Assembly: GCA_022841475.1 (NCBI GenBank)
Contig: JALHRJ010000052.1
Span: 1 to 32,591, forward strand
Source of the DNA: Cyclobacteriaceae bacterium
GTDB lineage: Bacteria > Bacteroidota > Bacteroidia > Cytophagales > Cyclobacteriaceae
Length of the DNA: 32,591 nt
Reading direction: 5' to 3'
The notes under the pieces are model-generated. The model saw nothing but the letters and a program-made list of their open reading frames with translations. It had not been told where the DNA came from and did no database searches. Position 1 is the first letter of the stretch, and every line of letters begins with the position of its first letter. Made by a program: the position numbers and the translations under genes. Below, piece by piece: positions 25,761 to 32,591 of the stretch.

Positions 25761-27497
25761 ATGCCTGATTTTCAAATTAAGAAAACACCAAAAGATTATG
25801 ATGTTTGTATAGTTGGTTCCGGTGCGGGTGGTGGCATGGCTGCCTATGTACTGGCCAATGCAGGAATTAAAGTAGTCTTACTGGAAGCAGGTCCTCTCTA
25901 CGATCCTGCCAAAAATGTAACTCAAATGAAGTGGCCCTGGGAATCTCCTCGCAGAGGTGCCAGTACTCCGCTCCGGCATTTTGGAGACTTTGATGCAGCT
26001 TATGGTGGTTGGGAATTGGATGGCGAACCGTATACGCACAAGGATGGTACTAAGTTCGATTGGTTTCGTTCGCGCATGCTGGGTGGACGTACAAATCACT
26101 GGGGTAGGATTTCGCTTCGTTTTGGTCCGAAAGATTTTAAACGCAGAAGCATTGATGGCTTAGGTGACGATTGGCCGATCGGGTATGAAGATGTTGCGCC
26201 TTATTATGATAAGATTGACCAACTCATTGGTATCTTCGGATCAAAGGAAAACTTACCCAATGATCCCGACAGTATTTTCCTTCCACCACCCAAGCCTCGA
26301 TTGCACGAACTCTTTATTAAGGAAGCTGGTAATAAACTAAGTATTCCCGTAATACCTTCCCGGCTTTCCATACTTACAAAACCCATCAACAAAGAACGTG
26401 GAGCTTGTTTCTTTTGTGCGCAATGTAATCGCGGCTGCACGGTGTACGGAGATTTTTCATCTTCCTCTGTTCTGGTTAACCCAGCGTTAAAGACTGGCAA
26501 CGTAGATGTGATTCCGAACGCCATGGTTCGCGAAGTCAATACAAATTCAGAAGGAAAAGCAACCGGAGTTTCATTTGTCAACAAAGACGATAAGCAAGAA
26601 TATACGGTGAATGCCAAAGTAGTTGTGTTGGCTGCCAGTGCCTGCGAATCAGCACGCTTGTTACTCAACTCCAAATCAACACAGTTCCCCAATGGCCTCG
26701 CTAACTCAAGTGGAGTGGTTGGTAAATATCTCCATGACTCAACAGGTGCCGATATGGGTGGCATTCTGCCTAAGTTAGTGGGCCGCAAAAGATACAATGA
26801 AGATGGTGTGGGCGGCATGCACGTTTATTCACCGTGGTGGCTGGAAAATAAAAAGCTGGATTTTCCACGCGGCTATCACATTGAATATTATGGTGGCATG
26901 GGTATGCCCGGGTATGGATATGGTTTTGGTATGCACAATACCAACAGTCAATATGCTGGTCGGGATGGTCAAAAACGTGGTGGAGGCTATGGCGCTTCCC
27001 TCAAAGATGATTACCGCTATTTTTATGGCGCAACTTTTGGTATGTCAGGACGTGGTGAATCTATTGCTATGGAAAGTAACTATTGCGAGATCGACCCTAC
27101 TACCGTTGATAAATATGGAATCCCGGTGCTGCGTTTCCATTACAAATGGACTGACCACGAAGTGAAGCAGGCGAAACACATGAAAGAAACGTTTGCTGAA
27201 ATTATAGAAACGATGGGTGGAGTTGTAACGTGGGGCAAAGCCAGCGCTGAAAATGATTATGGTCTTCAGGCTCCGGGGCGAATCATTCACGAAGTGGGAA
27301 CAACCCGCATGGGCAACGATCCAAAAAAATCAGTGGTTAACAAACACAACCAGGCGCACGATGTAGATAACCTGTTCATAGTTGATGGGGGTCCGTTTGT
27401 ATCGCAAGCTGATAAAAATCCAACCTGGACAATCTTAGCTTTATCGATGCGGGCCAGTGAATACATTATTGATGAATTAAAGAAACAGAATATTTGA
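25761..27497 (+). CDS. GMC-family flavoprotein dehydrogenase (catalytic subunit)
   Basis: A 578-residue FAD enzyme of the glucose-methanol-choline family, oxidising a sugar, polyol or glycoside hydroxyl. FAD motif GSGAGG is at 19-24, with the ribose-binding acidic residue in LLEAGP; the active-site pair is His510 (HEVGTTRMG) and Asn553 (KNPTWTI). A cysteine cluster C216-x2-C219-x2-C222-x3-C226 suits an iron-sulfur centre, as known in FAD-dependent glucose dehydrogenases. No signal peptide: the protein starts MPDFQIKKTPKDYDVCIVG. The next gene encodes its small, Tat-signal-bearing partner, implying export as a complex. The architecture matches gluconate 2-dehydrogenase and bacterial glucoside 3-dehydrogenases. 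Confidence 0.9.
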   Translation: MPDFQIKKTPKDYDVCIVGSGAGGGMAAYVLANAGIKVVLLEAGPLYDPAKNVTQMKWPWESPRRGASTPLRHFGDFDAAYGGWELDGEPYTHKDGTKFDWFRSRMLGGRTNHWGRISLRFGPKDFKRRSIDGLGDDWPIGYEDVAPYYDKIDQLIGIFGSKENLPNDPDSIFLPPPKPRLHELFIKEAGNKLSIPVIPSRLSILTKPINKERGACFFCAQCNRGCTVYGDFSSSSVLVNPALKTGNVDVIPNAMVREVNTNSEGKATGVSFVNKDDKQEYTVNAKVVVLAASACESARLLLNSKSTQFPNGLANSSGVVGKYLHDSTGADMGGILPKLVGRKRYNEDGVGGMHVYSPWWLENKKLDFPRGYHIEYYGGMGMPGYGYGFGMHNTNSQYAGRDGQKRGGGYGASLKDDYRYFYGATFGMSGRGESIAMESNYCEIDPTTVDKYGIPVLRFHYKWTDHEVKQAKHMKETFAEIIETMGGVVTWGKASAENDYGLQAPGRIIHEVGTTRMGNDPKKSVVNKHNQAHDVDNLFIVDGGPFVSQADKNPTWTILALSMRASEYIIDELKKQNI

Positions 27498-27504
27498 CCG
27501 CACC

Positions 27505-27535
27505 CTAAGTCCCTCTCCAAAGTAGAGGGACTTAG
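27505..27535. repeat. Strong hairpin between the GMC dehydrogenase subunits
   Basis: A perfect 12-bp stem, CTAAGTCCCTCT (27505-27516) and AGAGGGACTTAG (27524-27535), loop 7 nt, 7 bp after the GMC stop and before the subunit 3 gene. No T-run follows, so it looks like a repeat or mRNA-stabilising/attenuating hairpin rather than a terminator. Confidence 0.7.
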
Positions 27536-27587
27536 GAGCAGTCAACAAAAGAATAAGTAAACAATTAAAACAAAAGGGGTGAGGTTT

Positions 27588-28241
27588 ATGGATAGAAGAA
27601 AATATTTAAAAACACTTGCGGTTAGTTCTCTCGGGGCAACTGCCTTACTTCAACAATCATGTGAACCTGCCACGGAAAAAACTCCGGAAGGTCCAACCTT
27701 CACCATTGATCGCACGCCAGAAGAATTGGCACGCGAACAAAAGTTGCTAAGTGAGACTTTCTTTGACGAGCACGAAATGAAAACGATTCGGATTCTCTCC
27801 GATATCATCATTCCTAAAGACGAAGTTTCTGGTTCTGCGTCAGAGGCAAAGGTGCCCGAGTTTATTGCGTTCATCGTAAAAGATATGCCGCGCCATCAAA
27901 CTCCCATGCGCGGTGGTTTGAAATGGCTAGATATCCAATGCATGAAACGATTCAATGCTGATTTTGCATCCTGCACGCCAACACAACAGATAGAAATGGT
28001 TGACGAAATTGCTTATCCTGAAAAGGCAAAACCGGAGTTGCAACAAGGCGTGGCTTTCTTCAACCTGATGCGTGATTTAACTGCCTGCGGATTTTTTACC
28101 AGTGAAATTGGAATTAAAGATCTGGGTTATGTTGGCAATAAACCCAACCAATGGGATGGTGTTCCACAAGATGTTCTTGATCAATATGGAGTAAAGTACG
28201 ATGAGCGCACACTGGCTGAAAGTGTAAAGTTTGACAGTTAG
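27588..28241 (+). CDS. Gluconate 2-dehydrogenase subunit 3-family protein
   Basis: Small partner subunit (217 residues) of the preceding GMC flavoprotein. It has a twin-arginine signal, MDRRKYLKTLAVSSLG (Arg3-Arg4), with a hydrophobic stretch; in such complexes this signal carries the signal-less catalytic subunit across the membrane. The mature part begins near LLQQSCEP and contains the family segment on ISDIIIPKDEVSGSASEAKVP and the His/Met-rich MPRHQTPMRGGLKWLD, ending FNLMRDLTACGFFTSE, IGIKDLGYVG and NQWDGVP. The ATG at 27588 is preferred over a GTG three codons upstream. In many operons this subunit precedes the GMC gene; here it follows it. Confidence 0.92.
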   Translation: MDRRKYLKTLAVSSLGATALLQQSCEPATEKTPEGPTFTIDRTPEELAREQKLLSETFFDEHEMKTIRILSDIIIPKDEVSGSASEAKVPEFIAFIVKDMPRHQTPMRGGLKWLDIQCMKRFNADFASCTPTQQIEMVDEIAYPEKAKPELQQGVAFFNLMRDLTACGFFTSEIGIKDLGYVGNKPNQWDGVPQDVLDQYGVKYDERTLAESVKFDS

Positions 28242-28249
28242 TATAGCGG

Positions 28250-28291
28250 TAATCGGTAGGCAGTAATCGGTAGGCAGTAATCGGTATGCAG
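28250..28291. repeat. Three tandem 14-bp repeats
   Basis: TAATCGGTAGGCAG twice and TAATCGGTATGCAG once, head to tail, just after the subunit 3 stop. Each unit is two heptads. A related array of heptads occurs at 29792-29819, after the next gene. Confidence 0.8.
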
Positions 28292-28344
28292 TACAAATAA
28301 AATGTCTATTCACTAAGCAACAAGAAACAAGTAACTATAAAAAT

Positions 28345-29769
28345 ATGACTACCCGAAGAAGTTTTATTAAACAAGCCGGCCTTGCTGCTGCAGCCGTAAC
28401 CATTGTGCCACGTCATGTAATTGGAGGCAGTGGCTTCATCGCACCCAGCGATAAAATTGTTGTAGCCGGCATTGGTGTTGGTGGTAAAGGCGAAAGTGAT
28501 ATCGCCAGTTTTGCTAAAAGCGGGAAAGCCGATATTGGATTTCTTTGTGATGTAGATGATCGCAGGGCAGCCAATACAGTAAAGAATTTTCCCAAAGCAA
28601 AATATTATAAAGACTATCGCAAAATGCTCGATGAAAATCACAAGAGCATCGATGCAGTTTCTGTTTCTACTCCTGACCACATGCATGCTATACAAGCCCT
28701 GGCCGCCATGGAATTGGGCAAGCACGTGTATGTGCAAAAGCCATTGACACACGATATCCACGAAGCCCGCATGCTCACCGAAGCAGCGAAGAAATATAAA
28801 GTGGTTACTCAAATGGGTAACCAAGGTGCCTCCGGAGATGGTGTTCGTCAAATGCGCGACTGGTACGATGCCGGAATCATTGGTGACGTGCATACCGTAT
28901 ACTGTTGGACGAACCGCCCGGTGTGGCCGCAAGGAATTCCGTGGTCGACTAATAAAGTTGAAATTCCAAAAGAGTTAGATTGGAATCTATGGTTAGGAAC
29001 GGCACCCTTCAAAGATTATGTAGAAAAGATTGTTCCGTTTAATTGGCGAGGATGGTGGGATTATGGCACCGGTGCGTTGGGCGATATGGCTTGTCATCTT
29101 ATTGAGCCACCCTTTCGTGTATTGGGCCTCGGCTATCCCACAGAAGTGGAATGCAGCGTAGGCAGCGTTTATGTAGATGAATTCAGACGCGGATATTTTC
29201 CAGATAGCTGTCCTCCTTCTTCCAATGTAATCATGACATTCCCCGGACAAGCCGGCAAGCCAAATGTTAAATTCCATTGGATGGATGGTGGCATTCAACC
29301 GGAGAGACCGGAAGAATTAGGCCCTAATGAAATGATGGGCGATGGCGGAAACGGTGTAATCATGGTAGGCACAAAAGGTAAGATGATGTGTAGTACCTAC
29401 GGACTCAACCCACAGTTGTTGCCTACATCAAGAACAAAAGAAGTGACTGTTCCGCAGCTTCACAAGCGTGTGACCGGTGGTGCTGAAGGTCATTATGCGC
29501 AATGGGTAGAAGGTTGTATTGCTGGGTATGGAAAAGCAGATTTATCATCGCCATTTGATTTAGCGGGACCATTAACGGAAGGACTTTTAATGGGTAACCT
29601 CGCCATTCGCAGCTATGATATTCGCAAGCCGCGCGTAGGCGGAAGAGAAGGCCAGTTCGATTATCCGGGCCGCTTTATTAAACTACTGTGGGATGGACCC
29701 AATATGAAGATCACGAACTTTGATGATGCCAATCAATTCGTGAAACGTGAATACCGTACTGGATGGTAG
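28345..29769 (+). CDS. Tat-exported Gfo/Idh/MocA oxidoreductase (paralogue A)
   Basis: A 474-residue NAD(P)-dependent oxidoreductase of the Gfo/Idh/MocA family. Tat signal MTTRRSFIKQAGLAAAAV (Arg4-Arg5); Rossmann motif VAGIGVGGKG; substrate domain with NWRGWWDYGTGALGDMACH and EGHYAQWVEGCIAGYG. The usual catalytic EKP reads QKP (Gln131-Lys132-Pro133, in VYVQKPLTHDI), keeping the Lys. It is a likely periplasmic enzyme that works with tightly bound cofactor. It follows the GMC/subunit 3 pair at a 103-bp gap and is closely related to the next gene. Confidence 0.92.
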   Translation: MTTRRSFIKQAGLAAAAVTIVPRHVIGGSGFIAPSDKIVVAGIGVGGKGESDIASFAKSGKADIGFLCDVDDRRAANTVKNFPKAKYYKDYRKMLDENHKSIDAVSVSTPDHMHAIQALAAMELGKHVYVQKPLTHDIHEARMLTEAAKKYKVVTQMGNQGASGDGVRQMRDWYDAGIIGDVHTVYCWTNRPVWPQGIPWSTNKVEIPKELDWNLWLGTAPFKDYVEKIVPFNWRGWWDYGTGALGDMACHLIEPPFRVLGLGYPTEVECSVGSVYVDEFRRGYFPDSCPPSSNVIMTFPGQAGKPNVKFHWMDGGIQPERPEELGPNEMMGDGGNGVIMVGTKGKMMCSTYGLNPQLLPTSRTKEVTVPQLHKRVTGGAEGHYAQWVEGCIAGYGKADLSSPFDLAGPLTEGLLMGNLAIRSYDIRKPRVGGREGQFDYPGRFIKLLWDGPNMKITNFDDANQFVKREYRTGW

Positions 29770-29791
29770 GTCGTGTGTAGTAATTCAAAAG

Positions 29792-29819
29792 TAGGCAGTA
29801 TGCAGTTGGCAATGGGCAG
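29792..29819. repeat. Four tandem heptads related to the earlier repeat
   Basis: TAGGCAG, TATGCAG, TTGGCAA, TGGGCAG in the gap between the two Gfo/Idh/MocA genes. The first two heptads equal units of the array at 28250-28291; the others diverge. Confidence 0.65.
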
Positions 29820-29915
29820 TCGTCACCAGCCTATGTTATTGTAAGATTTGTTTATTGCCCTTTTTGAAAATTTAATGACAAGACCTCAAAAAAAACATTT
29901 ACAACCCGAATTATT

Positions 29916-31355
29916 ATGCCGTTTCAAAAACTTCCAATTACCAAAACAAATAATCTTTCCCGAAGAGGTTTTATTAAAAGTGCCGGCCTTGCAGCAGCAG
30001 CCTTTTCTATTGTACCACGTTTTGTGTTAGGCGGCCCGGGATTTCTCGCGCCCAGCGATACACTTTATATTGCCGGCATTGGGGTGGGCGGAAAAGGTAC
30101 CAGCGACCTGACCGGGTTTGCAAGAAATCCAAAAGCAAAAATTTCTTTCCTGTGCGATATTGACGATCGTCAGGCGCAGGAATCCAAAACAAATTTTCCA
30201 GCCGCTAAGTCCTACAAAGACTTTCGCGTGATGTTGGATAAGGAAGCCAAAAACATCGATGCAGTTTCAGTCTCTACGGCCGACCATACACATGCAGTAG
30301 CCGCTATGGCCGCCATGCAACGGGGCAAACATGTCTATGTGCAAAAGCCTCTTACGCACGACATCTATGAAGCCCGTATGCTTACTGAAGCAGCCAAGAA
30401 ATACAAAGTTGTTACGCAAATGGGTAATCAATATGCTTCCGCAGATTTTGTAAGAACAGCAAAAGAATATGTAGACGCAGGTTTGACTGGCGATGTGCAT
30501 ACGGTTTCCTGCTGGTCGAACCGGCCTGTGTGGCCACAAGGCATTCCTACTCCTACTGGCAAGCATGAAATTCCTAAAGAAGTAGATTGGGATTTATGGC
30601 TGGGCCCTGTTAAGCATGTTGATTACAATCCTGCCTATCATCCTTTTAACTGGCGCGGCTGGTGGAATTTTGGAACGGGCGCATTAGGTGACATGGCCTG
30701 TCATATTATGGATGCAGCATTCCGAATTCTTCCTATCGATTTCCCTTCGGAAGTTGAATGCAGTACGACCACAGCCTGGTCCGACTTCTTTGTGATGGCC
30801 GATTATAAAGATAGCTGTCCAGCTTCTTCGATTATTCACTTGAAGTTTCCGCGCACCGATGGCAAAGGCAACATTAATTTTACGTGGATGGATGGCGGAC
30901 TTATTCCGAAAAGACCTGATGAATTGTTACCAGACGAATTGATGGGTGATGGTGGCAATGGCTACATCTTTGAAGGCACGAAAGGAAAACTGATTGGCAA
31001 CTACGAGCGCCCTCCTATTCTGCTACCATCTAAAAGAATGAAGGAGGAAGCCTTGCCAAAGCCAACCCTTGCACGTGTAGCGGGTGGCGAGGCCGGTCAT
31101 TATACCCAATGGGTTGATGCCTGCATTGCGGGTTATGGAAAAGTACAGTTAAGCTCACCCTTTGAATATGCCGGACCGTTTACTGAGGCGGTGCTGATGG
31201 GCAATCTTGCAATCCGTAGTTATGGCATGGACGCTGAAAAAGGATTCCCTGGTAGAAAGAAATTACTGTGGGATGCCAAGAACATGAAGATCACCAACTT
31301 CGATGCGGCCAATCAGTTTGTGAAGAGCGAATACAGACCTGGTTGGAGTCTTTAG
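29916..31355 (+). CDS. Tat-exported Gfo/Idh/MocA oxidoreductase (paralogue B)
   Basis: A 479-residue enzyme of the same subgroup as the preceding one; by eye more than half of the residues match in register, so they are tandem duplicates. It has a longer N-terminus before the twin-arginine motif (LSRRGFIK, Arg16-Arg17). Other motifs: IAGIGVGGKG, VYVQKPLTHDI with QKP at 143-145 and no EKP, NWRGWWNFGTGALGDMACH and AGHYTQWVDACIAGYG. Both C-termini end in a similar NAANQFVK-type segment. The differing substrate-domain positions around the middle suggest related but distinct substrates. It is separated from paralogue A by a 146-bp repeat-bearing gap. Confidence 0.92.
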   Translation: MPFQKLPITKTNNLSRRGFIKSAGLAAAAFSIVPRFVLGGPGFLAPSDTLYIAGIGVGGKGTSDLTGFARNPKAKISFLCDIDDRQAQESKTNFPAAKSYKDFRVMLDKEAKNIDAVSVSTADHTHAVAAMAAMQRGKHVYVQKPLTHDIYEARMLTEAAKKYKVVTQMGNQYASADFVRTAKEYVDAGLTGDVHTVSCWSNRPVWPQGIPTPTGKHEIPKEVDWDLWLGPVKHVDYNPAYHPFNWRGWWNFGTGALGDMACHIMDAAFRILPIDFPSEVECSTTTAWSDFFVMADYKDSCPASSIIHLKFPRTDGKGNINFTWMDGGLIPKRPDELLPDELMGDGGNGYIFEGTKGKLIGNYERPPILLPSKRMKEEALPKPTLARVAGGEAGHYTQWVDACIAGYGKVQLSSPFEYAGPFTEAVLMGNLAIRSYGMDAEKGFPGRKKLLWDAKNMKITNFDAANQFVKSEYRPGWSL

Positions 31356-31363
31356 TTATATTG

Positions 31364-31452
31364 TTTAACCGCAGAGAACGCGGAGTTCCGCAAAGGCACT
31401 TTATGCCAACGTTTCGTTTTTCTTTGCGCCCTTTGCGTGCTCTGCGGTTAAA
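31364..31452. repeat. Long imperfect inverted repeat downstream of the Gfo/Idh gene
   Basis: Arms TTTAACCGCAGAG (31364-31376) and CTCTGCGGTTAAA (31440-31452) pair perfectly and continue imperfectly inward (AACGCGG.. and GCGTG.., GCAAAG against CTTTGCG), enclosing about 60 nt. It begins 9 bp after the stop. Sequences of this type are dispersed in many Bacteroidota genomes. Confidence 0.65.
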
Positions 31453-31463
31453 TATAGAAACAA

Positions 31464-31985
31464 ATGGAAGACAAAAAATTCATTCAGCAACTCCTCTCAC
31501 AAAATGCTGCTGCATTTGTTGATTTCGTATCACAGCAACCGGAAGCAAAATTTTTAGAAACTCCCAATAGTAAATGGTCGGTAGGCCAAAACCTTGAGCA
31601 TTTAATCAAAAGTCTGGCACCCGTGAATCAAGCTTTGATGTTGCCGGGCTTTATGTTGCGATTACTTTTTGGTAAACCTAATCGCACCCCACGAAGTTAT
31701 GCTGAACTGGTTGATCGCTATAGACAAAAGCTTGCAGCCGGAGGCACAGCCACCGGTAGGTTTGTGCCCGCGACTATCACGTGGTTGGAGAAAGATAAAA
31801 AGATCGTTGCTTTTAAAAACGAAACCGAAACGATGATCAGGAGATTAAACTCGTGGCGAGAAGATCAGTTAGATCAATACCTACTGCCCCACCCGCTGCT
31901 GGGTAAACTTACCTTGCGGGAGATGCTGTTCTTTTCGGGGTACCATATTGAGCATCATAAAGAATTGCTGGAGGAACGAGCATGA
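31464..31985 (+). CDS. DinB-superfamily protein
   Basis: A 173-residue helical-bundle protein of the DinB/YfiT-like superfamily, some of whose members are metal-dependent thiol transferases. Helices and metal-ligand positions fit: His46 in WSVGQNLEHLIKS and a C-terminal YHIEHHKELL (His161, His165). The middle contains a hydrophobic insertion (LMLPGFMLRLLFGKP). No signal peptide, so it is cytoplasmic. It stands alone after the inverted repeat. The substrate is unknown. Confidence 0.85.
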   Translation: MEDKKFIQQLLSQNAAAFVDFVSQQPEAKFLETPNSKWSVGQNLEHLIKSLAPVNQALMLPGFMLRLLFGKPNRTPRSYAELVDRYRQKLAAGGTATGRFVPATITWLEKDKKIVAFKNETETMIRRLNSWREDQLDQYLLPHPLLGKLTLREMLFFSGYHIEHHKELLEERA

Positions 31986-32026
31986 TCGATGGTCATGCAA
32001 ATCATAACACTCATAAAATAAAAAAA

Positions 32027-32049
32027 CCTCTGCCAGATGTGGTCAGAGG
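32027..32049 (-). terminator. Intrinsic terminator
   Basis: CCTCTGCCA (32027-32035) pairs with TGGTCAGAGG (32040-32049, one bulged T). On the minus strand a run of seven T follows (complement of the A-run ending at 32026), so it ends the edge gene; on the plus strand CTTTCATTCTTTTT follows, so it may also serve the DinB-like gene. Confidence 0.8.
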
Positions 32050-32069
32050 CTTTCATTCTTTTTGGATGC

Positions 32070-32591
32070 TCATCGTATTTTTGTTTTAGAAAAAATGAAT
32101 TTCTTCACCTGATGATACTCATTGCTGTTCAATCCAAAGATGGCCCGGATGTACTTCTTGGCAGAGCGGGCAGCAACAACTACAGAGTTTACGTCTCCAT
32201 AATAAATTTGATAAAGATGGAGTCGTGCATGGCTTAACCTGACCCGGGTTTCTTTTACGGTAACGTTGTGGCTACGAAGTTTTGACACATGTTTAAGAAG
32301 ACCCACCACGGACAAGTGATATTCAGTAGGTTGGTACAAGGGTTCCATGCTCACCAATTGTACAAGCTGGGCAAAATGGTTGGTCATGCTCTCAAACCCT
32401 CGTTGCGAAAACGGTCTGCCTTTTTCTGACTGGCCTACACCTTCCCCGGATGGAATCGGGTCCCGGCTTTTTCTTCGGCTTGTCATTTGTCGAAGGAGCA
32501 CACGCGCATCCTTCATGGTTTGTTCGCTGGCGCCCGAAGCAGCCAGGGTAAAGGTGATGCTCGATACCAGTTTGGGTAAACCGGCAAAGAC
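32070..32591 (-). CDS. Uncharacterised protein, N-terminus outside window
   Basis: The frame is open to the right edge of the window: upstream of the internal ATG at 32516 it continues through residues such as FAGLPKLVSSITFTLAASGASEQT, which look like genuine protein. The gene is therefore 5'-truncated here, with at least 173 codons. The visible part is basic, with many Arg, Lys and Ser near QMTSRRKSRDP, followed by helix-like segments (YHLSVVGLLKHVSKLRSH, LSHARLHLYQIYYGDV, SAKKYIRAIFGLNS). No known domain was recognised. A terminator lies just after the stop. Confidence 0.6.
   Translation of the reverse strand, partial: VFAGLPKLVSSITFTLAASGASEQTMKDARVLLRQMTSRRKSRDPIPSGEGVGQSEKGRPFSQRGFESMTNHFAQLVQLVSMEPLYQPTEYHLSVVGLLKHVSKLRSHNVTVKETRVRLSHARLHLYQIYYGDVNSVVVAARSAKKYIRAIFGLNSNEYHQVKKFIFSKTKIR

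Noticed and set aside
26204..26818. Open frame of 204 codons on the minus strand
   Set aside because: Antisense to the GMC dehydrogenase; Ser/Leu/Pro-rich shadow of that gene.
27505..27535. Rho-independent terminator between the GMC and subunit 3 genes
   Set aside because: The stem is strong but no T-run follows on either strand, and the two genes should be co-expressed.
28250..28291. Possible CRISPR array
   Set aside because: The 14-bp units are head to tail with no spacers, and no cas gene is near.
28306..28932. Open frame of 208 codons on the minus strand
   Set aside because: Antisense to the Tat-exported Gfo/Idh/MocA paralogue; no signal or motif, and a similar shadow appears opposite the other paralogue.
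32037..32237. Short plus-strand frame after the DinB-like gene
   Set aside because: It starts inside a terminator hairpin and lies opposite the better minus-strand gene.

Overview
The window (about 32.6 kb, moderate GC) looks like chromosome of a Bacteroidota bacterium, most likely an environmental Cytophagales-type member. The evidence is a SusC/SusD pair, many lipoproteins and Tat-exported Gfo/Idh/MocA enzymes, FG-GAP/UnbV proteins, weak Shine-Dalgarno sites, and promoter-like sequences of the Bacteroidota type (TTTG, about 20 bp, TAnnTTTG). No tRNA, rRNA, CRISPR array, transposase or phage gene was seen.

Region 1 (1-4.8 kb and on to 6.5 kb) is mixed housekeeping: a 5'-truncated iodotyrosine-deiodinase-like nitroreductase, a lipoprotein, a lipoamide-dehydrogenase-fold flavoprotein that lacks both redox cysteines, a PAP2 phosphatase, and a minus-strand run of an M20 amidohydrolase, riboflavin synthase and a DUF937-like protein. 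Region 2 (6.5-9.3 kb) is a small cluster on the plus strand: a six-helix membrane protein, a winged-helix regulator, an outer-membrane-type protein, a DUF2306-like membrane protein and a secreted lipocalin-like protein. A nearly identical 15-bp palindrome lies in the promoter before the first gene and just before the third, so it is a candidate operator for the encoded regulator.

Region 3 (9.4-22.3 kb) is a nutrient-uptake and surface locus: a Tat-exported Gfo/Idh/MocA oxidoreductase, a lipoprotein joining a cytochrome-c-like CxxCH segment to an FG-GAP propeller, a giant lipoprotein with two FG-GAP regions around an ASPIC/UnbV domain, SusD, SusC, and a divergent LacI-type regulator with a GTG start. 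Then come cysS, a secreted PD40/TolB-like propeller protein and yidD.

Region 4 (25.8-31.4 kb) is an exported oxidation module: a GMC flavoprotein with a CxxCxxCxxxC cysteine cluster and no signal peptide, its Tat-signal-bearing partner of the gluconate 2-dehydrogenase subunit 3 family, and two tandem, closely related Tat-exported Gfo/Idh/MocA proteins. By analogy with glucoside 3-dehydrogenases and 3-keto-glycoside pathways, regions 3 and 4 could together import glycans and oxidise sugars or glycosides in the periplasm. That functional link is inference. A DinB-like protein and a gene cut by the right edge close the window.

The intergenic gaps carry several non-coding repeats: a 134-bp nested palindrome, a strong hairpin inside the GMC/subunit 3 pair, two arrays of related 7-bp units, and an 89-bp inverted repeat.
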